36,831 bases of DNA from Microbacterium sp. (GTDB taxonomy: Bacteria > Actinomycetota > Actinomycetes > Actinomycetales > Microbacteriaceae), in NCBI GenBank assembly GCA_029239165.1, contig JAQZBG010000004.1, positions 1-36,831 on the forward strand, read 5' to 3'. Under the pieces are notes generated by a model. The model had not been told where the DNA came from and did not search any database. It worked only from the letters and a program-made list of their open reading frames with translations. Positions 26,795-35,900 of the stretch are shown here, one piece after another. Both the position numbers and the translations under genes were made by a program. Within the stretch, counting starts at the first letter, position 1; each line of letters opens with the position of its first letter.

Positions 26795-27586
26795 TCAGCC
26801 GCGCGCGGGGGCGGTTCCGGCGGCGCGCGTGCTGGCCCCCCGGCCCACCGTCACGATGTCGACGCGCCAGAGCTCGAGAAGCGCTCGTGCCGCGAAGCGG
26901 ACGAGCCGTCGGGGAGGAAACACCTGACGTGAGCGCCCCTCCCCCCACATCGTGCCCTGCGCCGCCACCGCACGGCGCGGGATGCTCTCCACGGCGACGT
27001 AACGCATCCGCAGTCCGGTGCGCGCCTCCGCGATGGAGAAGTGCACGTGCGGGACGAGGGCGTCGGCGGGAACCCCGTCCACGAGAGTGGCGAGCGTCTG
27101 CGGACGGTAGGCACGCAACGGGGTGTTCACGTCGGGGACCGATCGTCCGCACAGAGCGAGCACGGCGAGACGGACGAGGCCGCTCAGCCCGCGGCGGAAC
27201 CAGGGGTCGGTGCGCCCTCGACGGACGCCGTGGACGACATCGGCGTCCGCGTCATCGAGCGCAAGAGCGACCCGCGCGATGTCGTCGCCGTAGAACTGCC
27301 CGTCGCCGTCCACGTGCACGATGACGTCGGCCCCCTCGCGCAGCCCCTCCGCGTACGCGGCGAGCGCAGTGGGCCCGTGCCCACGGTTCCGCGGCGCTCG
27401 GACCACCTCGGCGAGGCCGTCGACTGCCGCAGACGTCTGATCGGTGGATGCGTCATCGAGTACCACGATCGACACCGGGGTGTCGACGGCGGCGAAGGAG
27501 GCGCGGATCTCGGCGAGGAACGAGGGAAGCGCTTCGGCCTCGTTATAGGCCGGAATCACGACGACGATCCGGTCTCTCTCCCGCAC
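26795..27586 (-). CDS. Glycosyltransferase family 2 (polyprenyl-phosphate sugar synthase-like)
   Basis: GTG start at 27586 likely (VRERDRIVVVIPAYNEAEALPSFLAEI); VVLDDAS, VHVDGDGQ motifs; longer ORF to 27703 looks spurious. Confidence 0.87.
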   Translation of the reverse strand: MRERDRIVVVIPAYNEAEALPSFLAEIRASFAAVDTPVSIVVLDDASTDQTSAAVDGLAEVVRAPRNRGHGPTALAAYAEGLREGADVIVHVDGDGQFYGDDIARVALALDDADADVVHGVRRGRTDPWFRRGLSGLVRLAVLALCGRSVPDVNTPLRAYRPQTLATLVDGVPADALVPHVHFSIAEARTGLRMRYVAVESIPRRAVAAQGTMWGEGRSRQVFPPRRLVRFAARALLELWRVDIVTVGRGASTRAAGTAPARG

Positions 27587-27648
27587 CCTGGATTCTCCGC
27601 TCTCTCCCGAGCGCAATTCGCCCGGTGCATCCCCCGAACATGTAGCGT

Positions 27649-28131
27649 ATGACACTCGTGGGGCGCAGCCGGAATCTTCGTCGTGCCGGCGCACTGTCGG
27701 CACGGTTCCTCGTCGTGGGTGCGATCAGCACCGCTATCGAGGTGGCGGCGTTCAACCTGCTGCTTCTTGCGGGAGTCGGGCCTGTCGCCGCGAAGGTCAT
27801 CGCGTCACTCATCGCCCTGGTGAACGCCTATGTCGGAAACCGCCAGTGGGCGTTCCGCTCGCGATCCCGCGCCGGTGCCGGTCGTCAGATGGTGCGCTTC
27901 CTCCTCGTCAACGCGGCGTGTACGGCCATCGGCGCCGGCTCCGTCTGGCTCGGCGTCCAGGGCCTGAACGCGTTGTTCGGCGACGCGGGCCCTGTGGGCC
28001 TCAATCTCGTCAATCTCGCGTCGATCGCCGCCGTCACCGTGATCCGGTTCTTCCTCTATCACTACGTCGTCTTCCCGCGGGACGCGACGATTCCGGGGCC
28101 CAGTGAGGGGTCGGGTAGGCTCGCCCCGTGA
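27649..28131 (+). CDS. GtrA family membrane protein (putative polyprenyl-linked sugar flippase)
   Basis: 160 aa; RFLVVGAISTAIEVAAFNLLL...VIASLIALVNAYVGNRQWAFRSR...VRFLLVN. Confidence 0.92.
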   Translation: MTLVGRSRNLRRAGALSARFLVVGAISTAIEVAAFNLLLLAGVGPVAAKVIASLIALVNAYVGNRQWAFRSRSRAGAGRQMVRFLLVNAACTAIGAGSVWLGVQGLNALFGDAGPVGLNLVNLASIAAVTVIRFFLYHYVVFPRDATIPGPSEGSGRLAP

Positions 28132-28409
28132 AAACGGCCCCCCGCGTCCTCGGCATCCTGTCCCTGCTCGCGGCCCTCGGAGCGGTCGGTGTGCAGGTGC
28201 TGGTGGTCGGTCTGCTGTGGGCCGCATTCATGCAGCCGCTGCCCCTGACGAGCACCCTGACGCTCGGCACGGGCGGTGCTGTGCTCGGTTTCGCGCTCGC
28301 CGTCGTCGGGGCCATCGTGCGGCGCGGCGTCGGACCTCTGCTGGCGATCGCCGGGCTGATGAACCTCGGGCTCCTGGCCGGATACGCCTACCTCTTCGGC
28401 GTCCTCTGA
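28128..28409 (+). CDS. Small membrane protein, unknown function
   Basis: 93 aa, GTG start overlapping GtrA stop (GTGA); three hydrophobic segments. Confidence 0.7.
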   Translation: MKTAPRVLGILSLLAALGAVGVQVLVVGLLWAAFMQPLPLTSTLTLGTGGAVLGFALAVVGAIVRRGVGPLLAIAGLMNLGLLAGYAYLFGVL

Positions 28410-28410
28410 C

Positions 28411-28433
28411 CGTCACGCCGACGGGCGTTGACG
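28411..28433. terminator. Candidate hairpin between convergent genes
   Basis: CGTCACGCC / GGCGTTGACG: 9 bp paired with one bulge, 4-nt loop, in the 40-bp convergent intergenic gap; no T-tract. Confidence 0.4.
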
Positions 28434-28449
28434 CGACGGCAGGGTCGGC

Positions 28450-30216
28450 TCAGCCGCAGGACACCTCGGTGATGTGCGAGGGCACCGGGTTGACCATCGG
28501 GGTGTGCACCAGCGACACGTCGTCGCTGTTGTCGGGCGACCCCTCGAACGTCACGCTCAGCGAGTGGGTCGTCTGCGGGTCGTTCGTCGAGAACAGGCGA
28601 GCGACCGGACGACCGAGGTGCTCCCCCGTGGTCACCGGCACGTCGACGCCGTCGAAGCTCGCCTTGACGAACGTCGCGCCGCTCGGCCCGTAGAACTGCA
28701 TGTCGGTTCCGATCGTGCCCTTGGGGAAATGCTTGCCCCCGTCGACGTACCGCACGAGACCATCCGAGGTGGCACGGTCGAGCGCGTTGGTGAACGTCAC
28801 CGTCGTCGTGTAGGTGGGAACGGCCGAGCAGCGGTTCACCGAGACATCGGCCGACATCCAGGTGTAGTAGCTCAGCTTCGCCTCGGTGAGGTCGTTGATG
28901 AAGACCCCCAGCGTCGTCTGCTGGTCGCCGTCGGTCGAGGGCAGGGGGCCGAGAAGTCGCGAATCAGCGAAGGCGGCGCGCGTGGTGTCGTCGAAGGAGT
29001 AGAAGTACACGCGGTGCTCATCGACGGCGCGCACCAGCGCGGTCGCGAACGAGACCGGGGCGAAGTCGCCGGACGACACCGCGTCGAAGACCTCGACGGC
29101 GGCCGACGCGAAGAACGCGTCCTGGTCGGCGTTGTCGGGGTAGCGGGCGTACACGTCGCTGAGCAGAATTTTCACGGCATCGGAGGACGTCAGCTGGTCG
29201 CCCGTGGCGAGGGTGATCGGGCCGGTCGCGTCGAGGAGGTAGGACAGCGTCACGGGATCGATCGACATGACGCCGTCGACGGGCGTGCCGAACGACTCCG
29301 CCCAGTAGGCACGGGCGAAGTCCGCCGACATCGCGAAGTCGGGGGTCGACGTGATGTCCTGCGAGTAGCGACCGATCTTGTCGTCGTAGAGCTTCACCAC
29401 CTCGGGGTCGAGCGGCAGGATCGACTCCTTGCGCGTGTTCTTGAAGTCACGACTGGTGGCCTGCTGGGCGATCTCCATCTTGCCGTTCTCGACCTTGAGG
29501 AGGACTACGGATGCCGGGATGCCCCCGGCGCCTCGCGCTTCGGCGTTGTTCTGCACGAGGAGGAGGTAGTTCTTGGTCCCCTCCGCGCCCATCAGGGAGG
29601 GGAGGACGGGCATCAGCTCGACCGCACGGGACAGCGCGGGCTGGAGCCCTCGGACCACGCCGGTCAGCTGACCGAGGGGTCCCTGCAGCACGCCCGGTGT
29701 GTCGGCGACGTCGACGTCGCGGACGGCTCCTGCGGCACGATCCGCAGCGGAAGAGGCCTCCGACAGCGGACCGGAGAGCTGCAGGATCGCCGCCACGTCG
29801 AACGCGCCGTCCTTGGGGCGCAGGAGAGCGGGATCCACGTTCGCGAGCGCGGGGAGCGCGCCCTGCGCCAGCTCGTCCACGGCGACGGTCGACTCCCGCA
29901 CCGCGTGCAGGGTCGGACCGACGAAGGGTGCCTGCTCCGCGAGCTGCCACATCCACGTGTCGGCCGCACCGCGGGCGCGAGACGCGTGCCCCTGGAGCTC
30001 GGTGATGGAGGATGCCAACGCTGTGCGGTCGTCGCTCCCGAATTGGCTCTGCATTTTCGACACGAGCGGCACCGCCGCGCGCAGTTCCTTCTGAGCGACG
30101 AACCCGCCGACGGCGACAGACGCAGCGAGCGCGATGAGCACCGCCGTCAGTGCTCCGAGGGCGAGCCAGGCGATCACCGCGGGGCGGAGTCGACGGGGCG
30201 TAGCAGTTCGCGACAT
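28450..30216 (-). CDS. DUF4012 domain-containing membrane-anchored protein (copy 2)
   Basis: ORF 28450..30264; likely ATG 30216 (MSRTATPRRLRPAVIAWLALGALTAVLIALAASVAVGGF); YLLLVQNNAEARGAGGIPASVVLLKVENG, DGVMSIDPVTLSYLLDATGPI shared with copy 1. Confidence 0.9.
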   Translation of the reverse strand: MSRTATPRRLRPAVIAWLALGALTAVLIALAASVAVGGFVAQKELRAAVPLVSKMQSQFGSDDRTALASSITELQGHASRARGAADTWMWQLAEQAPFVGPTLHAVRESTVAVDELAQGALPALANVDPALLRPKDGAFDVAAILQLSGPLSEASSAADRAAGAVRDVDVADTPGVLQGPLGQLTGVVRGLQPALSRAVELMPVLPSLMGAEGTKNYLLLVQNNAEARGAGGIPASVVLLKVENGKMEIAQQATSRDFKNTRKESILPLDPEVVKLYDDKIGRYSQDITSTPDFAMSADFARAYWAESFGTPVDGVMSIDPVTLSYLLDATGPITLATGDQLTSSDAVKILLSDVYARYPDNADQDAFFASAAVEVFDAVSSGDFAPVSFATALVRAVDEHRVYFYSFDDTTRAAFADSRLLGPLPSTDGDQQTTLGVFINDLTEAKLSYYTWMSADVSVNRCSAVPTYTTTVTFTNALDRATSDGLVRYVDGGKHFPKGTIGTDMQFYGPSGATFVKASFDGVDVPVTTGEHLGRPVARLFSTNDPQTTHSLSVTFEGSPDNSDDVSLVHTPMVNPVPSHITEVSCG

Positions 30217-30399
30217 CTCATTCCGTTCACGCCGCGAGTTGGCACCCGGCGTAGCGCGCGACAAAGTCCAGCCGCGCAGATGGGTATGCTACCTGAGTCG
30301 GGTGCAACGTCTGCTGGGCACATTCTGGTGCGCGGACCCCGTTCTGCGCTCGACCTTCCTGCCCCCCGACAGACGAGGAGACGCGTGGGATCTCGACGT

Positions 30400-31548
30400 A
30401 TGCCCTCCGTCGCCATCATCGGGACCCGCGGCTACCCGAGCTACTACGGCGGTTTCGAGACCGCTGTTCGGCGACTCGCCCCCTACCTGGTCGACCACGG
30501 GTGGGACGTCACCGTCTACGGGCGTCCGGACGCGACAGATCCGGCCGATCCCGAGCGCGACAGTCGTGTGCGGACGCGGGTGACCAAGGGCATCGACTCC
30601 CGCACGCTCAGCACCCTGTCGTACGGACTGACATCGACGATGGATGCCGCGCGCCGGCGCCCGGACGTCGCTCTGATCATGAACGTCGCCAACGGTTTCT
30701 GGCTGCCGCTGCTGAAGGCCCGCGGCATCCCCACCGTCGTCAATGTGGACGGCCTGGAGTGGGAGCGCGAGAAGTGGAGCGCCCTGGGTAAGGCCGTCTT
30801 CCGCGCGGGAGCCCGGGTGACGGGACGTCTCTCGACCGAGCGGATCGTCGACGCCCGCACGATCGGGGCGGCGTGGCAGACCCGCTTCGGCGTGAACGGC
30901 ACGTTCATCCCTTACGGTGCCGACGTTCCGCCGCCGCTGCCGATCGAGCCGGGTCTCACCCACCGCGGCTACGCCCTGGCGGTCGCGCGATTCGTCCCCG
31001 AGAACACGGTGGGCCCGTTCTTCGACGCGGCGGAGCGTCTGGCCGCCGACCACGACGTGATCGTCGTCGGCTCCTCGGGATACGGCGGTGAGCTGGACGA
31101 GCGCGCTCGTGCGCTGTCGCAGCGACTCCCCCGCTTCCACTGGCTCGGACACGTGCACGACGACCATCGGCTGCACAGCCTCTGGCAGCACGCGGGAGCG
31201 TACTTCCACGGTCACAGCGTGGGAGGGACGAACCCCGCTCTCGTCCAAGCGATGGCGTGCGGGTCCCCCATCGTCGCACGAGACACCGCCCACAGCCGCG
31301 AGGTGCTCGGCACCGACGCCGGTGAGTTCACCGGGCCCCAGCCCGTGGCCATCGAGAACGCCTTACGGGCACTTCTCTCCGACCCGGCTCGCCAGGAGCA
31401 GCTCAGCGCTGCCGCCGTGCGACGGGCTCGCGACGCCTACTCGTGGGAGAGCGTCAATGCCTCGTACGAGACGCTGCTGCGCGCCCAGTTGCCGGACGCG
31501 ACTACCCTGACGACGACCGCAGAATCACAAAGCGACCGGGAACGCTGA
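30400..31548 (+). CDS. Glycosyltransferase with DUF1972-type N-terminus (rhamnosyltransferase-like GT4)
   Basis: MPSVAIIGTRGYPSYYGGFETAVRRLAPYLVDHGWDVTVYGR; C-terminal YFHGHSVGGTNPALVQAMACGSPIVARDT. In ORF 28474..31548, whose 5' portion is antisense to DUF4012. Confidence 0.9.
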   Translation: MPSVAIIGTRGYPSYYGGFETAVRRLAPYLVDHGWDVTVYGRPDATDPADPERDSRVRTRVTKGIDSRTLSTLSYGLTSTMDAARRRPDVALIMNVANGFWLPLLKARGIPTVVNVDGLEWEREKWSALGKAVFRAGARVTGRLSTERIVDARTIGAAWQTRFGVNGTFIPYGADVPPPLPIEPGLTHRGYALAVARFVPENTVGPFFDAAERLAADHDVIVVGSSGYGGELDERARALSQRLPRFHWLGHVHDDHRLHSLWQHAGAYFHGHSVGGTNPALVQAMACGSPIVARDTAHSREVLGTDAGEFTGPQPVAIENALRALLSDPARQEQLSAAAVRRARDAYSWESVNASYETLLRAQLPDATTLTTTAESQSDRER

Positions 31549-31554
31549 GACGAC

Positions 31555-32256
31555 ATGGGCATCGCCGCGAAGATCATCCACGAACAGCGCGAGCGTCTGC
31601 GCGAAGCCGGGAGCGACCGCTGGCGGATCGTGAGTGCCCAACTCGCGGCGAAGGTCGGCCCGATGGCCGTGCGCGGCGCGCTCCTCGCCCCGCGCCTCGG
31701 TTCGTCGAGGGGAATCCCGCTCATCGGCCGCGGTGTGCGCGTGCGCAACCCGCACCTGGTTCGCGCGGGGGCCGACCTGTTGGTCGAGGACTTCGCCGAG
31801 ATCCAGGGGCTGAGCCGGGACGGCATCCGCTTCGGTGACGGGGTGTCCATCGGAACGGGGACCCTGATCCGTCCCAGCAGCTACTACTCCCGGGCGATCG
31901 GCGTCGGACTCACGATGGGCGACGGCAGCAGCCTTTCGCCCGGATGCTACATCGGCTGCTCCGGCGGAGTGACCATCGGGGACGAGACCATGCTCGGCCC
32001 CGGCGTGCGGGTGTTCGCCGAGGACCACGTCATGAGCGATCCCACCGCGGGCGTGAAAGAGCAGGGCGTAGAGTGGTCGCCGATCACGATCGGAGCGGGG
32101 TGCTGGGTTGCCAGCGGGGTGACCATCACCTCGGGAGTGACGATCGGCGACGGCGCGGTCATCGCCGCGGGAGCCGTCGTGACCCGCGATGTCCCCGCCG
32201 GTGCGGTGTACGCGGGTATTCCGGCGCGCCCCATCGGCACGCGGAGCACCCCGTGA
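31555..32256 (+). CDS. Left-handed beta-helix (hexapeptide repeat) acyltransferase
   Basis: 233 aa; repeated [IV]GDG/[IV]GxG hexapeptides (ITIGAGCWVASGVTITSGVTIGDGAVIAAGAVVTRDVPAGAVYAGIPARPI). Confidence 0.9.
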   Translation: MGIAAKIIHEQRERLREAGSDRWRIVSAQLAAKVGPMAVRGALLAPRLGSSRGIPLIGRGVRVRNPHLVRAGADLLVEDFAEIQGLSRDGIRFGDGVSIGTGTLIRPSSYYSRAIGVGLTMGDGSSLSPGCYIGCSGGVTIGDETMLGPGVRVFAEDHVMSDPTAGVKEQGVEWSPITIGAGCWVASGVTITSGVTIGDGAVIAAGAVVTRDVPAGAVYAGIPARPIGTRSTP

Positions 32257-33353
32257 CGAGACGACGTCGCCGCGGCATCGTCATCCATCCCTCAGACGAG
32301 ATGTACGGGGCCGATCGCGTGCTGCTCGAGGTCGTGCGCACCGCTCCTGATGACCTCGATCTCGAGGTCTGGCTCCCCACGGACATCGACTACCCCGAGC
32401 GCCAACTCTCACGCGCGCTCGCTGAGCGCGGCATCCGGGTCCGTCGTCTCGCGCTGCCGATCATGCGACGGGCATACCTCACTCCTCGGAGGCTCCCGGG
32501 TCTCGCCCTGCGCACGCTGGTCACGGCGGGCAGGATCATCGCGGCGCGCCCCGCCCTGGTGTACCTCAACACGGCCGCCGCCGCCCTCGCGGCCCCGGCA
32601 TCCCGCCTGTCCGGTGCGCGCGTCGTCCTGCACCTGCACGAGCACATCGACGCGCGCTCTCGCGCCGTCGTGCCGTTCCTGCGGTTCGCCCACCGCATCA
32701 TCGCGGTCAGCGCCGCCGTGGCGGAAGCGTTGCCGACGACGTTCCGCGGACGCACGCGCGTGGTGCACAACGGCTTCGAGGTCGCGGCCCCTGTCTTGCT
32801 CCCCCCGTTCGACGACGGCATCCGTCTGGTGATCGCCAGTCGCTGGAACGCCTGGAAGGGGCACCGTGTGCTGCTGGAGGCCTGGGACCGGACTCGGCGC
32901 GATGACCTGCATCTGACGATCCTCGGCGACGCTCCCCTCAGCGGTGAGGCCGTGGACGTGCGCGAGATCGTCGCACGCTCCACTCGTCGCGAACAGCTCG
33001 ACGTCATCGGGCGCACCGACGACGTGCGCGGGCATGTGGATCGCGCCCACGTCGTCGTCGTGCCCAGCATCCTGCCCGACCCGTTGCCCACGATCGCGAT
33101 CGAGGCCCTCGGTGCCGGCCGCGCGGTCCTCGCGAGTGACGACGGCGGCCTTCCCGAGATCGTCGGCGACCAGCGCTTCCTGGTGGATGCCGGAGACGTC
33201 GATCAGTGGACCGCCGCGCTCGAGAGCCTGGACCCGGAGACGATCCGGGAGGCCGCGGATGCCGCGCGTCCCCGCTTCGAGCGCCTCTTCGCGCGAATCG
33301 CCTTCGACCGACTCATCCACGACGAGCTCTGGTCGGAGGTGCCGGTACGGTGA
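32253..33353 (+). CDS. Glycosyltransferase family 4
   Basis: GTG start 32253 overlapping previous stop; GIVIHPSDEMYGADRVLLEVV; SRWNAWKGHRVLLEAW; DPLPTIAIEALGAGRAVLASDDGGLPEIV. Confidence 0.88.
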   Translation: MTRRRRRGIVIHPSDEMYGADRVLLEVVRTAPDDLDLEVWLPTDIDYPERQLSRALAERGIRVRRLALPIMRRAYLTPRRLPGLALRTLVTAGRIIAARPALVYLNTAAAALAAPASRLSGARVVLHLHEHIDARSRAVVPFLRFAHRIIAVSAAVAEALPTTFRGRTRVVHNGFEVAAPVLLPPFDDGIRLVIASRWNAWKGHRVLLEAWDRTRRDDLHLTILGDAPLSGEAVDVREIVARSTRREQLDVIGRTDDVRGHVDRAHVVVVPSILPDPLPTIAIEALGAGRAVLASDDGGLPEIVGDQRFLVDAGDVDQWTAALESLDPETIREAADAARPRFERLFARIAFDRLIHDELWSEVPVR

Positions 33354-34684
33354 GATCCCCGCATACCTCTGTCGACCCCGTCCTGAGCCCGCGCGTCCGC
33401 ACCATCACCTCGGTCCTGATCGCGGCGGTCGTCCTGAGTTCGTTCGTCGGACGCTACGACCTGCCGATAGCGGGCTTCCGCGTGCGCATCGAGCAGGTCG
33501 TGCCTCTCCTGCTCGTCGCCTGGATGGTGGGACACCCGGTGCTGAGGCGAGCCTTCCTCCGCGCCGCCCGGCATCCTGTGCCGCTGGTCTATGCCGCCTT
33601 CGTGGCGTGGAACGTGGTGACCACCCTGGTGTTCTCGCCCAGCCTCGGCTGGAGTGCATCGATCTTGATCTGGCTGACGATCGATCTGCTCCTGCTGATC
33701 TCGCTGATGGCACTGACCCAGGGGGCGAACCTGGCCGAGCGCCTCGGCCGCCTTTCGGTCGCACCCTGGGCGCTGGTCGGGTTCACCGCCTTCGCGGTGG
33801 CCAACCTCACGCGCGGCCGGGTGTCTTTCGGTGCCGACTTCGACTACCTGTACGAGGTCTATGTCGCGCGCGCGACCGCGATCGAGGCGAACATCTATGC
33901 GTCGATCCTCGTCTTCTGGACCCTGCTCGCCATCACCCGGCGCGGTCTCTCACGCATGGAGATCGCGGCGATCGCGATCGCCGTTCCACTGGGCCTGATC
34001 GCATCGCAGACGCGAACGGCTGTGTTCAGCCTCCTGCTGGGGCTCGTCGTCTTCGCCGCCTACACTCTCGTGACAGATCGACTCCCGGCACGGGAACGCT
34101 GGCGCCGGATACTTCCCGCCGCGATCGTCGCCTGCACGGTCGTCTTCTCCTACGGAGTCCTCGCTGCCTCGGGTGGCACCGCACCGGCGGATCGCACGCT
34201 GAGCGGGACGTCCTCCCCGTCGCCCGGGGCGACACGCGAGCCCGACCCCAGCAATCCCGAGCAGCAGAACAAGATCGGAGACATCGACTTCGACGGTGGA
34301 ACGATCGGGTTCCGCATCACGGTCGCTGAACTCGCGGCCGAAGACATGCACGGCGTCAAGCTGTGGTTCGGAAACGGCACGAACACCTTCGGCCTCCGCC
34401 ACGAACAGCCGGGTACTCCGGGGGTGACCGGGCACATCATCATGCTCCCCGTCCAGGTGCTCTACGACGGAGGCATCGTCGGGCTCGGGTTGCTCGGGGC
34501 ATTCTTCGTGACTGTCTACGCCTGCGTCCCAAGACGACGTCGGCCCGTCGCGGCCGGCCTGCTCGCCGCCTACGTGCTCTCGGCGACGCTCACGAGCATG
34601 TTCTGGTTCGCCGTGACCTGGATCCTCGTCGCCGTCCTCGTCCGGCCTGAATCAGCGTCCGAACGTGACCTCGGCGACGCCTGA
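33350..34684 (+). CDS. O-antigen ligase/polymerase family membrane protein (second Wzy-like)
   Basis: GTG start 33350; multi-TM; LIASQTRTAVFSLLLGLVVF, large loop with WFGNGTNTFGLRHEQPG, VLYDGGIVGLGLLGAFF. Confidence 0.82.
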   Translation: MRSPHTSVDPVLSPRVRTITSVLIAAVVLSSFVGRYDLPIAGFRVRIEQVVPLLLVAWMVGHPVLRRAFLRAARHPVPLVYAAFVAWNVVTTLVFSPSLGWSASILIWLTIDLLLLISLMALTQGANLAERLGRLSVAPWALVGFTAFAVANLTRGRVSFGADFDYLYEVYVARATAIEANIYASILVFWTLLAITRRGLSRMEIAAIAIAVPLGLIASQTRTAVFSLLLGLVVFAAYTLVTDRLPARERWRRILPAAIVACTVVFSYGVLAASGGTAPADRTLSGTSSPSPGATREPDPSNPEQQNKIGDIDFDGGTIGFRITVAELAAEDMHGVKLWFGNGTNTFGLRHEQPGTPGVTGHIIMLPVQVLYDGGIVGLGLLGAFFVTVYACVPRRRRPVAAGLLAAYVLSATLTSMFWFAVTWILVAVLVRPESASERDLGDA

Positions 34685-35894
34685 CCCCCCTCAGCCGCAT
34701 CGCGCTCGCAGCGTGGTGTTGCTCACCGCGGTGTCGGCTCTCTCGGCGATCTCCCCCCTCATCGCCTTGCCGCTCATCAGCCGGGCGGCTGGTCCCACCG
34801 GCTTCGCCGAGATCGCGATCGGTCAAGCGCTGGGAACGCTGGCAGCCACGCTCATCACGTTCGGCTGGGCTGTTCGCGGACCCGTCGAAGCAGCGCGCTC
34901 GACACACCCCGCCCGCGTCTTCCGCGCGAGCGTGGCGGTGCGCGGCGCGAACAGCGTCGTGGCCCTCCCCGCGGTCGCGGTGGTCGCGGCGATCGCGAGC
35001 CATTCCCCCGACCATGCTCTCGCCGTCGTGTCCGCGCTGGCCTTCGCCCTGCAGGGGCTGTCACTGAGCTGGTATGCGGTCGGCGTCGGACGCCCGACGC
35101 TCGCCCTGGCCTTCGACGCCCTGCCACGCATCATTCTCAACCTCGCGGGCGCGGTACTCGCCCTCGCGGTCGGTCAGGCTCTGGTCTACCCCGTCGTCCT
35201 CCTGATCGGGACGCTCGTCGCGTTCCTCGTCGCGACGTGGGCCATCGGTTTTCGGGAACGGTTCTCGGTGCGCGTCACCCTCTCAGACGCGGCCGCGTCG
35301 TATCGGGGCGGGTGGCGCACGGCGACGGCGGCGGCTCTCCTGACGTTCTCCGAGACGGCGCCCCTCTCGACGCTCGGCGTCGCGGGCTCGCCCGCAGCGG
35401 TCGCTTTCGCGCCCTTCGACCGCGTGCTCAAGTACGGCTACATCGGCGTTTACATGATCTCGTCGTCCTTCCAGGGCTGGGTGTCGTCCGCTCATGGAGC
35501 GGCGGGTCTGCATCGCATGCGGCGCGCCGTCGGCATCCACGCGGTCCTGGGCCTGGTCCTGGGAACGCTGTTCGCCACAGTCACCCCATGGGCGACGCCC
35601 ATCGTGCTGGGAGACGGATTCGCGATCGCCCCGCTCACCGCTCTGTTCGGGGGGATCGCGCTCGCAGCGATGACCGTGGGGACGGCCTTGGGCGTGTGCG
35701 TCGTCCTCCCGGCGGGGCGCGACCGTTCTTACCTGGTGGCGGTCGGGGTGGGCGCGCTCCTCGTCATACCCGCCGTGCTGACCGGCGCAGCGTTCGTCGG
35801 TGTCGCGGGCGCGGCGGGAGCCGTGGCAGTCGTCCAGCTCGCCGTCCTCACCGCGCTCGGGCGGGCCGCATTCCCCACCCTCCGCGGACGCTGA
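34665..35894 (+). CDS. Polysaccharide flippase / MOP-superfamily (second Wzx-like)
   Basis: 409 aa polytopic; VVLLTAVSALSAISPLIALPLISRAAGPTGFAEIAIGQALGTLAATLITFGW; GTG start overlapping upstream ORF by 20 bp. Confidence 0.85.
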   Translation: MTSATPDPPQPHRARSVVLLTAVSALSAISPLIALPLISRAAGPTGFAEIAIGQALGTLAATLITFGWAVRGPVEAARSTHPARVFRASVAVRGANSVVALPAVAVVAAIASHSPDHALAVVSALAFALQGLSLSWYAVGVGRPTLALAFDALPRIILNLAGAVLALAVGQALVYPVVLLIGTLVAFLVATWAIGFRERFSVRVTLSDAAASYRGGWRTATAAALLTFSETAPLSTLGVAGSPAAVAFAPFDRVLKYGYIGVYMISSSFQGWVSSAHGAAGLHRMRRAVGIHAVLGLVLGTLFATVTPWATPIVLGDGFAIAPLTALFGGIALAAMTVGTALGVCVVLPAGRDRSYLVAVGVGALLVIPAVLTGAAFVGVAGAAGAVAVVQLAVLTALGRAAFPTLRGR

Positions 35895-35900
35895 CGCGAA

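Noticed and set aside
30285-30290. TATGCT as -10 for the 30400 glycosyltransferase
   Set aside because: No acceptable -35 at 16-18 bp and more than 100 bp from the start codon; too weak to annotate.
28474-30399. 5' portion of the 1024-aa plus-strand ORF, antisense to DUF4012 copy 2
   Set aside because: High-GC antisense open frame with Arg/Val/Gly/His-rich composition; the real glycosyltransferase starts at ATG 30400 (MPSVAIIGTRGYPSYYGG).
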